From JAAUTS01 sp034440395 (lineage in GTDB: Bacteria; Verrucomicrobiota; Verrucomicrobiia; Methylacidiphilales; JAAUTS01): a stretch of 14,439 bases of DNA. Below the pieces are notes generated by a model. It made no database searches, was not told where the DNA came from, and saw only the letters and a program-made list of their open reading frames with translations. The number at the start of each line of letters is the position of its first letter. The first letter of the stretch is position 1. A program made the position numbers and the translations under genes. Of the stretch, positions 7,862-14,439 are shown piece after piece. The DNA is taken from the NCBI GenBank assembly GCA_034440395.1, contig JAWXBW010000037.1, positions 1 to 14,439 of the forward strand, written 5' to 3'.

Positions 7862-7954
7862 TTGACGTTTAATATAACATTCTTTATTTTAACGTCAGAT
7901 ATGACATTTAAAAGTTATTATAACTATTAAAATAACTTTATTGACGTTTTATAT
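7862..7954 (-). promoter_or_regulatory. hipB operon promoter/operator region with repeated TGACGTT motif
   Basis: This AT-rich stretch holds a repeated motif. TTGACGTTTAATAT (7862-7875) and TTGACGTTTTATAT (7941-7954) differ at one base. A third copy lies on the other strand as AACGTCA (7891-7897), forming with TGACATT (7902-7908) an inverted repeat of 7-base arms with one mismatch and a 4-base spacer. On the - strand CTGACG (7898-7893) and TATATT (7876-7871), 16 bases apart, make a plausible -35/-10 pair for hipB that overlaps the dyad, as expected for autorepression. On the + strand TTGACG (7862-7867) and TATTTT (7885-7890), 17 apart, could serve the divergent gene. Function is inferred. Confidence 0.5.
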
Positions 7955-8137
7955 TATTATTTATCAGCGTTGATTAAGAGGGAATGTGCTATTCTTTGAT
8001 TTTTGCATATATGGTCTAGGGCGTTGACTGGTGTCTCGTATTGACAAGACCGTAGTCGTAATCGGGTTTTTAACATGAGGTTGTGTAGGTAAATCCGTTT
8101 CATTAAGCTTAAATTATCCCAATAGGATTTTTATTTT
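7955..8137. other. intergenic region before the DUF2238 gene
   Basis: No coding frame or RNA gene is evident. It contains a near-palindrome ATCAGCGTTGAT (7963-7974) and TTGACA at 8041-8046 without a convincing -10 at the right distance. AGGA at 8124-8127, ten bases before the ATG at 8138, is the best Shine-Dalgarno-like sequence in the window. Confidence 0.35.
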
Positions 8138-8773
8138 ATGGATCGTCGGCTATTCTATTTTTTTGCACTCCTTACGCCTGTTATGGTGTGGTCGTTCGTC
8201 TTACCGTATGATCGTTTTACGTGGTGGTTGGAGGCGGCACCAGTTGTCATAGCCGGAGTTTTGATTTGGGTGACGCGTCGTCGTTTTCCTTTATCCACGT
8301 TGTTGTTAATTCTGGCGTGGTTGCATTGTGTGGTTCTACTTGTGGGAGCGCATTATACGTATGCTCTGGTGCCTGCATTTGATTGGTTGCGTGACTTAAT
8401 GGGCGGAAGTCGTAATAACTACGATAAACTTGGGCATTTTATGCAGGGTTTCGTGCCAGCGATTTTAACGCGGGAAGTTTTATTACGCTCCTCGCCTTTA
8501 GACAACTGCGGAGATGGTAAGAGTAGTCGTTGGTTGGGTTTTATTATTGTGAGTGTTTGCCTAGCATTCAGTGCGTTTTACGAGTTAATCGAGTGGGGAG
8601 TGGCTGAATTAAGTGGTGAAAATGCGGAGAGTTTTCTGGGCACTCAAGGCTACGCTTGGGACACGCAATCTGACATGGCCTTAGCTCTCGTCGGTGCGTT
8701 ATGTGCTCTAATGTTGCTCACACGTATTCATGATCGTTCCTTGGCCAAGGTATGGAAGCACGGCACCGATTAA
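8138..8773 (+). CDS. DUF2238 (YjdF-like) integral membrane protein
   Basis: The 211-residue product has about six hydrophobic segments (roughly 5-22, 30-46, 52-70, 97-115, 132-152, 178-196) and the conserved polar motifs of the DUF2238 family represented by E. coli YjdF: NNYDKLGHFMQG (93-104), FYELIEW (147-153) and DTQSDM (175-180). It should sit in the inner membrane; the conserved His, Asp and Glu residues lie near membrane borders. The biochemical role of the family is not known to me. It lies divergent from hipB, 298 bases away, and 45 bases before the next + strand gene. Its T-ending codons contrast with the C-ending codons of that next gene. The family identification is solid; no function should be assigned. 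Confidence 0.85.
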   Translation: MDRRLFYFFALLTPVMVWSFVLPYDRFTWWLEAAPVVIAGVLIWVTRRRFPLSTLLLILAWLHCVVLLVGAHYTYALVPAFDWLRDLMGGSRNNYDKLGHFMQGFVPAILTREVLLRSSPLDNCGDGKSSRWLGFIIVSVCLAFSAFYELIEWGVAELSGENAESFLGTQGYAWDTQSDMALALVGALCALMLLTRIHDRSLAKVWKHGTD

Positions 8774-8818
8774 TTTTTTCTTATTTACTGTGCACGGCTT
8801 CTCTACTAAATCATTATC

Positions 8819-11086
8819 ATGTCTCTAGCTCTTGGCTCTTTTTCACCTTTCTTTCATCTCAGTGTTTATGATGAGAGCATCTGCCGCCAACGTCATACGG
8901 AAGCACTCGCACTAATTCCTAGCACTAATCACTTTAAGCCACTTTTTGCCGGTGCCGATTGGGCGTTGACGTCCCGCATCGTCACCTCGGATTCTATGCC
9001 CGAATCGTTTGACTTTTTTCTTACCGCCTCCGTGGCTAAAGGCTCCGCCGCTCAGGTCGCTTTCGGGCTCGAACTCCATTGTGCCACCTGGACGCGTGAA
9101 CATTTTCTCGTTCTCCCTGGCGCTGTGTACGACGGCAATCGGTTTCTGTGCCGCGAAAAAGCGGGCTACCCGCCCGTTGCCGCTCAGACCGGGGATCTAG
9201 GCCCCGACGTCCCGACCATGATCGGAGACATTCCTCGCCTCTCAACCACCGACTCTCAGTCTCGTCTCCAATTACTTTCTGCCGACATGTCCACGCCCGC
9301 CCTCGGCTACTACGACCCCCACCGCCAACTCGGCGTCTGGGTTCTCACTCCCCAGTCCACCCGTCTCGGACAAATAGGCTTCGACTTCCAAGAAAATCTC
9401 CTCACAGGCACGGCACTTCTTCGCTTAACCGCTCCTGGTATTCGTGAAGGCACCCGCTACCACTGTTTTCAGACTGATCGCCCCAGTCCCGACCGCGCCC
9501 CTGATTGGTGCGAAAACGAAGCCGCCTCGCTCCACGTCCGGCTCGTTACTTTCCCCTGCACGGATCGCCTATGCTTTCTCCGTCATTTTAATGAGCTCCG
9601 TCAGGCTCTGGTCATTCCGGCCTTACCTCGTGAGCCTTTTGCTTTATCTACTGCTCGCAGTTTGATTGAGACTAAATACAACCGAGATAACTGGCACTCC
9701 GGCCTCGGTATTTATTCCTGTGACACTCCTCGTGGCCGTAAGCTTCCTGATTGGCAGTCAGGTTGGATCGGTGGCGGCATGGTCAACTATCCACTCCTCG
9801 TCCAAGGGTCAGCCGAGAGCATTTCACATTCCCGTCGGCACCTCGATTGGATCTGCACCGAAGCCCTTGCCCCCTCGGGGTTTTTTAAAGGAATGCTTCG
9901 GGAAGGTGAATGGGAGGACGACGCCTTTGGCCATTCCTCAGGCACCCGCTGGCACATGACCCGTAAGAGTGCGGACCTCCTCCTATTCCTACTCAAGCAA
10001 ATCAATTGGGTAAACCAACACCCTTCCGCTAGCGGCTCAACTCCTGCCCCTGCCGCGTGGCTCAACGCCGCGCGTGCCTGCGCCGATGCCTTCAATCGTC
10101 TTTGGGTTAAAGAGAAACAAATCGGTCAGTTTGTGAATGAAGACACGGGCGACTTAATCGTCGGGGGATCGGATTCCGCTGCTATCTTACCCGCCGCCCT
10201 CACACTAGCCGCTTGCGTTCTTGATCATCCCGCCTACGAGTCCCTAGCTGAAACTACGGCGGAATATTTTTGGGAAAAATTCGCCCGCCAAGGCTACACC
10301 ACAGGTGGTCCTGGTGAGATTCTTTCAGCTCCAGACAGTGAGTCCGCCTTCGGCTTACTGGAAAGTTTTGTCGCCCGTTGGGAGGCTACGGGTCAGGCCC
10401 ATTGGCTCGCCCGCGCTGAGTCCGCCGCTGCCTACTGCGCCACATGGTGCGTGTCCTATGACTTCGTTTACCCTGTCAAATCCACCTTTGCGTCCATGCA
10501 AATGTCCAGCACCGGAACCGTCATCGCTAACGCTCAGAATAAACACTCCTCACCTGGTATCTGCACCCTCTCTGGAGATTCTCTCTTCCGTCTCTACCGC
10601 GCTACAGGTAACACTTTCTACCTGCACCTTCTGCGTGAGATCGCCACGGCCCTCCCTCAATACGTCTCACGAGAGGATCGACCCATCCTTGCCCGCCACG
10701 GCGGCAGCGCCATGCCTTCAGGTTGGATCTGCGAACGGGTCAACCTCTCAGACTGGCTCGAACCCGTCGGCGAGATTTTTAACGGCTCCTGCTGGTGTGA
10801 AGTCAGTCTCCTCCTCACTGCACTTGAACTACCTACCATATATTTCCGTCCTGACACCGGCCTCCTCGTCACCCTTGATAACATTGAGGCGAGCCTCGTG
10901 GATCGCAGTGCTAAATCCGCCACCTTAGAAATCACCAATCCCAGCGCTTTTCCCGTCCACGTTCGTATCTTTAGTGAGACTTCTAGCGGCGCTGCCCGTC
11001 CTCTCTCCCTCCACGCCATCTCTGACCTGCCCCCTCTTATTCTCGCCCCTAGACAGACCCTTCGCCACCTCATCCAACTGCCTTAG
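8819..11086 (+). CDS. putative (alpha/alpha)6-barrel glycosidase-like protein, family unassigned
   Basis: I do not recognise the family of this 755-residue protein. The layout suggests three parts: an N-terminal beta-sandwich (about 1-260, with LGYYDPHRQLGVWVL and a GTRYHCF strand), a central helical region (about 270-670) with the aromatic, glycine-rich loops typical of six-hairpin glycosidases (LPDWQSGWIGGGMVNYPLL at 309-327, GEWEDDAFG at 363-371, GYTTGGPGEILSAPDSESAFGLL in two parts at 492-514, WLEPVGEIFNGSCWC at 646-660), and a C-terminal beta domain (about 675-755). Acidic residues in these loops (D311, E364, D367, E500, E648, E652) are candidates for catalysis, none proven. There is no signal peptide, so it should be cytoplasmic. 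It is unusually rich in Cys and C-ending codons. It faces the lacI-type gene tail to tail, 49 bases apart, which fits a sugar-regulated role. Glycosidase activity is inference. Confidence 0.6.
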   Translation: MSLALGSFSPFFHLSVYDESICRQRHTEALALIPSTNHFKPLFAGADWALTSRIVTSDSMPESFDFFLTASVAKGSAAQVAFGLELHCATWTREHFLVLPGAVYDGNRFLCREKAGYPPVAAQTGDLGPDVPTMIGDIPRLSTTDSQSRLQLLSADMSTPALGYYDPHRQLGVWVLTPQSTRLGQIGFDFQENLLTGTALLRLTAPGIREGTRYHCFQTDRPSPDRAPDWCENEAASLHVRLVTFPCTDRLCFLRHFNELRQALVIPALPREPFALSTARSLIETKYNRDNWHSGLGIYSCDTPRGRKLPDWQSGWIGGGMVNYPLLVQGSAESISHSRRHLDWICTEALAPSGFFKGMLREGEWEDDAFGHSSGTRWHMTRKSADLLLFLLKQINWVNQHPSASGSTPAPAAWLNAARACADAFNRLWVKEKQIGQFVNEDTGDLIVGGSDSAAILPAALTLAACVLDHPAYESLAETTAEYFWEKFARQGYTTGGPGEILSAPDSESAFGLLESFVARWEATGQAHWLARAESAAAYCATWCVSYDFVYPVKSTFASMQMSSTGTVIANAQNKHSSPGICTLSGDSLFRLYRATGNTFYLHLLREIATALPQYVSREDRPILARHGGSAMPSGWICERVNLSDWLEPVGEIFNGSCWCEVSLLLTALELPTIYFRPDTGLLVTLDNIEASLVDRSAKSATLEITNPSAFPVHVRIFSETSSGAARPLSLHAISDLPPLILAPRQTLRHLIQLP

Positions 11087-11135
11087 CCCTTTTTCTGGAC
11101 CATCCCCACCCACAATTGCGTCGCACAGATAGAAT

Positions 11136-12176
11136 CTACAATTTCTTTTTCCGCCCCCGCACTGTGCCCCCGGCCACAAAAAAACCAGGTATAAAAACTT
11201 CCTTCGGCACCAGTGACTTCCCCAGTTCCCCCCGATGGATCTGATCGGCTAAGAGATCCACCCCCGCAGCCCCGATAGTTTGATGGTTTTGATCAATCCC
11301 CGACCAGCCCGCTACATCCTCCGCTAGATTGAGGTGTAGCACCCCCACATCCTCAGGCACACGGTAGCCACAGGCACTGAGAGCCTTGATCAGCCGATTA
11401 TCTGCACATATTAGAACATCTGGCTTCCATCTTTTCATCCAATCGCTCAGCCCTTTGCCCTCATTGGGGATGTCGGGCGTCCAAGGTATTCTTTCCTTCT
11501 CGCCCTGCTTCATCTGCTCATACTGGAAACGTGCCACCACCGCTTCCCCCATGATTTGGTGTAGGTAGCTTCCCAGCAGCAGTCCCACCCGCCCATATCC
11601 TCGCAGCCGCAGCTCCTCGAAGAGTAACCCCATGTTATAAAAATAATGAGCGGAGGAACGGGGATAAGGTCCCGCATGATCCACCTCCCCTAAAAGTGCG
11701 ACAGCAAAAGGAGAACAGTCAAACTTTTCAAAACATTGTTCCAACCGCGGCGGCCCATCTAAGAGACCCACTATACCGCGCGCTAATAAGATTTTTTTTA
11801 ATCGCTCTGGCGTTGTCGTACTTTCTTTCTCTATCACTTGATCCAGTGTAAATCCCAACTGCTCCGCCCTGTTCAGGGCACCCACCCAGAGGTTCTTAAA
11901 CCACGGCAGGGTTTGCGGCACGGCGGGGGCTTCTCCATAGCGTAGCCACGCTATGTTTACACTTTGTTTGTGGGTCTTGCGCGCCCGTAAACGCGACATG
12001 AGGCTGGTAATGTTAGGGTCGGGACGGTAGCCCGAGGACTCGGCTATTTTTAGAATCCGCTGCCGGGTTAGCTTAGAGATCCTGGACTGTGCATTGAGGG
12101 CGCGCGCCACCGTGGTCTTACTACAGTTTGCTAAGCGGGCAAGTTCACGGATCGTCATGACGGGGGGCTTGGGCAT
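11136..12176 (-). CDS. LacI-family transcriptional regulator
   Basis: The 346-residue product begins with a LacI-type helix-turn-helix at residues 8-28 (TIRELARLANCSKTTVARALN), followed by the ISKLTRQRILKIAESSGYRPDP segment and hinge up to about 68 (split here at residues 33-54). The remainder is a periplasmic-binding-protein-like effector domain (AFAVALLGEV-like core, RGYGRVGLLLG at 197-207, PDVLICADN, PEDVGVLHL) ending in the WSGIDQNHQTIGAAGVDLLADQ region common in Verrucomicrobiota regulators. It likely represses sugar genes and releases DNA on binding a sugar or oligosaccharide. ATG at 12176 is used here; M7 is an alternative just before the HTH. The adjacent palindrome at 12191-12205 could be its own operator. 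Targets beyond the neighbours (755-residue gene, PEP-CTERM gene) cannot be seen. Confidence 0.92.
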   Translation of the reverse strand: MPKPPVMTIRELARLANCSKTTVARALNAQSRISKLTRQRILKIAESSGYRPDPNITSLMSRLRARKTHKQSVNIAWLRYGEAPAVPQTLPWFKNLWVGALNRAEQLGFTLDQVIEKESTTTPERLKKILLARGIVGLLDGPPRLEQCFEKFDCSPFAVALLGEVDHAGPYPRSSAHYFYNMGLLFEELRLRGYGRVGLLLGSYLHQIMGEAVVARFQYEQMKQGEKERIPWTPDIPNEGKGLSDWMKRWKPDVLICADNRLIKALSACGYRVPEDVGVLHLNLAEDVAGWSGIDQNHQTIGAAGVDLLADQIHRGELGKSLVPKEVFIPGFFVAGGTVRGRKKKL

Positions 12177-12190
12177 TTAACTACGGTAAC

Positions 12191-12205
12191 GCGGGACTGT
12201 CCCGC
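12191..12205. promoter_or_regulatory. perfect 15-bp palindrome between divergent lacI-type and PEP-CTERM genes
   Basis: GCGGGAC-T-GTCCCGC has two exact 7-base arms around one base. It lies 14 bases upstream of the regulator's ATG and 46 upstream of the PEP-CTERM ATG, in an otherwise AT-rich 75-base gap. Position and symmetry suggest an operator controlling both genes, most simply for the LacI-type protein itself. The odd spacing differs from the even, CG-centred operators of typical LacI proteins, so another regulator is possible. With a one-base loop it cannot fold as a normal RNA hairpin. Confidence 0.5.
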
Positions 12206-12251
12206 AGTAAAGAATTTGTTTCTTAAAATGTAAAATAGTAGATTGAACTAA

Positions 12252-13109
12252 ATGAAAGCAACTCTATCTATTCGCAAAGCAAGTTCCTCTCCTCTCACCC
12301 TAGCCCTGCTCGCTGTGACGGTTTTATCCGTCCTGCCGCTAAGTGAGGCGTCTGCGCAGATTGTATTTAGTGATACTTTTAGTTCAAATACCCTAAGCAA
12401 CTACACTGTTACTAGCACTGGTTCCGCTGGCATTACCTACAATGCCACTTCCGGCATATCAGGCGGCGGCGGTTTAGCTGTTGCAAATTCCGGGAATCCT
12501 TCAACCAGTATTGCTTCCAGCGCGAGCTTCACACTTCAGACTGGTATTCCCAATGAACTGACCATGAGCGTTTTTCAGCGAACCACTAACAATTTTGGTG
12601 GCACAACTCAGGCATTCCTAGGGATATCTAACGACATCAGTTACAATTTTGGTAGCAACGCCAATGCAACCTTCTCAGCCATCGGCCTAGCTTTAACAGC
12701 CACTCAAATTACCGTTCGATCTGCCGTTAATGGTGGTGCTTCCAATAACGGTGCAGCAACTGCATTTACCGGCTCGTTTATAGCGGGCGATTGGTTGAGG
12801 TTGAATGCCATTATCACCAAGCCCGTTACGGGTAACATCTGGACGGTTTCGGGTTCACTTGAGAACTGGGGGCAGACAGGAGCCAGTTTCGCATCCACTG
12901 TAGGAACTCTGGCTATTACGAACGTGACCATTGCCCATGCCACCTTCAACGATGCGGCGACTGCTAACTTTGGCCAGTTCGGGACACGTAACCAAGGTTT
13001 TACGGCCGCCGACAACTTCAGTATGACGGCCGTCCCCGAGCCATCTACCTATGTCTTACTTGCTCTTGGTTTAGGTGCCTTGTTTCTTCTCCGCCGCCGG
13101 AAAGCCTGA
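12252..13109 (+). CDS. PEP-CTERM sorting-domain protein
   Basis: The 285-residue product has an N-terminal signal peptide (hydrophobic core about 15-28, likely cleavage after ASA near residue 35) and a textbook C-terminal PEP-CTERM signal: VPEPS at 261-265, a hydrophobic helix about 267-280 and the basic end RRRKA. Exosortase (EpsH/XrtA type) systems recognise this tail and process the protein at the cell envelope. The body is rich in Ser, Thr, Asn, Gly and Ala with beta-strand-like alternation starting FSDTFSSNTLSNY, resembling lectin-like or LamG-like sandwich domains; no catalytic motif is visible. It is likely an extracellular or matrix-associated protein. It is divergent from the LacI-type gene and ends before a hairpin terminator. 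No exosortase gene lies in the window. Confidence 0.88.
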   Translation: MKATLSIRKASSSPLTLALLAVTVLSVLPLSEASAQIVFSDTFSSNTLSNYTVTSTGSAGITYNATSGISGGGGLAVANSGNPSTSIASSASFTLQTGIPNELTMSVFQRTTNNFGGTTQAFLGISNDISYNFGSNANATFSAIGLALTATQITVRSAVNGGASNNGAATAFTGSFIAGDWLRLNAIITKPVTGNIWTVSGSLENWGQTGASFASTVGTLAITNVTIAHATFNDAATANFGQFGTRNQGFTAADNFSMTAVPEPSTYVLLALGLGALFLLRRRKA

Positions 13110-13153
13110 GTTTTTTTATAGTCGCTGGCTGGTGCCAGCATTCATAGACAAAC

Positions 13154-13185
13154 CCCGTGTATCACTACACGGGCTTCTTGTTTCT
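13154..13185 (+). terminator. hairpin terminator after the PEP-CTERM gene
   Basis: CCCGTGTA (13154-13161), loop TCAC, TACACGGG (13166-13173) form a perfect 8-bp GC-capped stem followed by the T-rich CTTCTTGTTTCT. It sits 45 bases after the PEP-CTERM stop. Read on the other strand the stem is followed by GGTTTGTC, so it may also end the opposing polyferredoxin transcript. Confidence 0.7.
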
Positions 13186-13246
13186 AAATCTACACCACCA
13201 TCTACGGGACGGCTTCTTTTTGAGAACGGTGTCTCGCAAAAGTGTC

Positions 13247-14437
13247 TTATAATAGGTTTCTCTTGCCCGCCTCCGTCCTCTGCACCCGCGAAGCAGGTAG
13301 GGTATCAAGGATGATGCGAGCATCTTCCCCGTAACGACCGAAGCTCAACACCCCAGTTGGGCAGGACTGCACACAGGCCGAACAACGCACACACTGCGGG
13401 TCTTCCATGGGTAGGCCTTTATTTGCAAAATCCATCACATCAATTCCTTGATGGCAAACACTGGTGCAGACATTACACGAAATACACTTAGACTTTTCCG
13501 CAAAAATACGGAACCTCGTGAACCGCGCATAGATGTGCATGAGGGCAGCTAAAGGACAAGCGAAGCGGCACCACATTCGTCCTGAATACCAAAAATAAAA
13601 CCCGTAGCCGAGGATGCCTGCCAGAAGGACATCCACGGTCCATGAGTAATTAAGTAAGGGCATTTTCCTAAAGCCCTGTTCAAAGAGGGATTGAGCCCAG
13701 CCCACCTCCAACCACCCAAGAATACGGCAGAGCATGAGAAGCAGGGCTATGATCAAGATAACTTGGCCTAACATGTTCAGGCGGTTCCACCTTGAACCAT
13801 GCGGCATCTTATGGCGGTGCTGATCCCCCAACGTTTCGGCCAAGGCTCCACAAGAACAAATCCAGCCGCAATAGGCACCCTTACCCCAGCGCCAGACGAT
13901 GAGAGGAATAATGACGAAGGTTTGAATAAAACCCACGATGAGCCAACCCACCATGGGCTGAGCGGTGAACCAGTTATAAACAAATAACGGCCATGCTAAG
14001 ATTAATCCATACGCTCGCCAATACTCACGGCCGTGATCATACGTCACGAGGGGAAAAAATTCGTCAGCTAGAGCCTTAAGCCAGCCTTGGTTGAAGAGCC
14101 CATTATGTCCCACTAGTGGTAAAATGATTTCAGGTAAGAGAAATAAGGGTAGCCACTGGATAAGAATGAGGCTGGTGGTTTGAACGGTGACGTAGGGGGT
14201 CTGCCGCCGCCTGATCCGTTTTAATCCAAAAACTAGAATAATAATACTATAACTTAGGGTGTAATAAAAGGATGGGCCAGAGGCGGATATCTTTAATGTC
14301 CCCAAAAGAGTTGATGGATCGCCTAACCAAGGAGCAAGCCACGACACATGATCTGTAAGCCATAGCCATAGGGTGGTAGGGCGCCAAGCCAACCAGTCAG
14401 GAAGGTGACCGTAGAAAGGGATGTCCTTTGTGCCTTT
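13247..14437 (-). CDS. NosR/NapH/CcoG-like membrane polyferredoxin (N-terminus outside window)
   Basis: The frame stays open to the right edge; TTG at 14392 is only the first start-like codon, with 15 further in-frame codons visible upstream (KGTKDIPFYGHLPDW). Numbering from the TTG codon, hydrophobic segments lie at about 43-56, 72-93, 127-143, 146-167, 208-226 and 250-268. Between and after them are the cysteine motifs of the NosR/NapH family: CGWICSCG (C175, C179, C181) and CRFACP (C275, C279), then two ferredoxin clusters CxxCxxCxxxC at C303/C306/C309/C313 and C334/C337/C340/C344, the second followed by Pro. The protein should pass electrons through two [4Fe-4S] centres on the cytoplasmic side of the membrane. 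Partner and donor are unknown; the missing N-terminus may carry another domain. Not functionally linked to the sugar genes by anything seen here. Confidence 0.82.
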   Translation of the reverse strand, partial: KGTKDIPFYGHLPDWLAWRPTTLWLWLTDHVSWLAPWLGDPSTLLGTLKISASGPSFYYTLSYSIIILVFGLKRIRRRQTPYVTVQTTSLILIQWLPLFLLPEIILPLVGHNGLFNQGWLKALADEFFPLVTYDHGREYWRAYGLILAWPLFVYNWFTAQPMVGWLIVGFIQTFVIIPLIVWRWGKGAYCGWICSCGALAETLGDQHRHKMPHGSRWNRLNMLGQVILIIALLLMLCRILGWLEVGWAQSLFEQGFRKMPLLNYSWTVDVLLAGILGYGFYFWYSGRMWCRFACPLAALMHIYARFTRFRIFAEKSKCISCNVCTSVCHQGIDVMDFANKGLPMEDPQCVRCSACVQSCPTGVLSFGRYGEDARIILDTLPASRVQRTEAGKRNLL

Positions 14438-14439
14438 CC

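Noticed and set aside
6178..7954. Hip module as part of a transposon or phage island
   Set aside because: No transposase, integrase, tRNA or flanking repeats were seen; the repeats upstream of hipB look like operators.
8024..8046. TTGACT and TTGACA hexamers as promoter of the DUF2238 gene
   Set aside because: No acceptable -10 hexamer stands 16-18 bases downstream of either.
10305..10928. 207-codon open frame on the + strand
   Set aside because: It lies inside the 755-codon gene in another frame; its Ser/Pro-rich product is typical of a shadow of GC-rich coding sequence.
13124..13139. GCTGGC-TGGT-GCCAGC hairpin as terminator of the PEP-CTERM gene
   Set aside because: The stem is perfect, but the T-run (13111-13117) is before it, not after; the hairpin at 13154-13173 is the better terminator.
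1..14439. CRISPR arrays, tRNA or rRNA genes
   Set aside because: No regularly spaced repeats and no tRNA or rRNA-like sequence were found on reading both strands by eye.

Overview
The window looks like a chromosomal segment from a Verrucomicrobiota-type bacterium, probably Opitutales-like. Four features point that way: a C-terminal PEP-CTERM sorting signal, a LacI regulator whose C-terminus looks like the versions common in that phylum, several carbohydrate-active enzymes in a row, and start codons mostly without a Shine-Dalgarno sequence. This assignment is inference from gene content; there is no rRNA or other taxonomic marker here.

Left part (2-6181, all + strand): a carbohydrate-utilisation cluster. 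It starts inside a large multidomain glycoside-hydrolase-like protein cut by the left edge. Next come a small secreted carbohydrate-binding-module-like protein, a cytoplasmic SGNH/GDSL esterase with an SsfX3-type N-terminal domain, and a GH42 beta-galactosidase nine bases behind it. Together they suggest breakdown of a galactose-containing, probably acylated glycan, with the esterase and GH42 acting inside the cell on imported oligosaccharides.

Middle (6178-7954, - strand): a HipBA-type toxin-antitoxin module pointing against the GH42 gene. It comprises a HipB-like repressor, a HipA N-terminal piece (95 codons) and a HipA kinase piece (335 codons). The two HipA pieces lie in different frames and overlap by 26 bases. 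The layout imitates the split HipBST systems, but the junction looks like a small deletion between short direct repeats in an ancestral full-length hipA. A repeated TGACGTT-type motif upstream of hipB is a likely operator.

Right part (8138-14439): a DUF2238/YjdF-like membrane protein; a 755-residue cytoplasmic protein with the look of an (alpha/alpha)6-barrel glycosidase but no family I can name; a LacI-family repressor facing it tail to tail; a divergent PEP-CTERM surface protein separated from lacI by a 75-base gap holding a perfect 15-bp palindrome; a hairpin terminator; and, cut by the right edge, a NosR/NapH/CcoG-like membrane polyferredoxin with two CxxCxxCxxxC clusters.

The LacI regulator is the only visible candidate controller of the sugar genes. 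No transporter, TonB receptor, RNA gene, CRISPR array or insertion sequence was seen. The most notable points are the split hipA junction, the unassigned 755-residue glycosidase-like protein and the lacI/PEP-CTERM palindrome.
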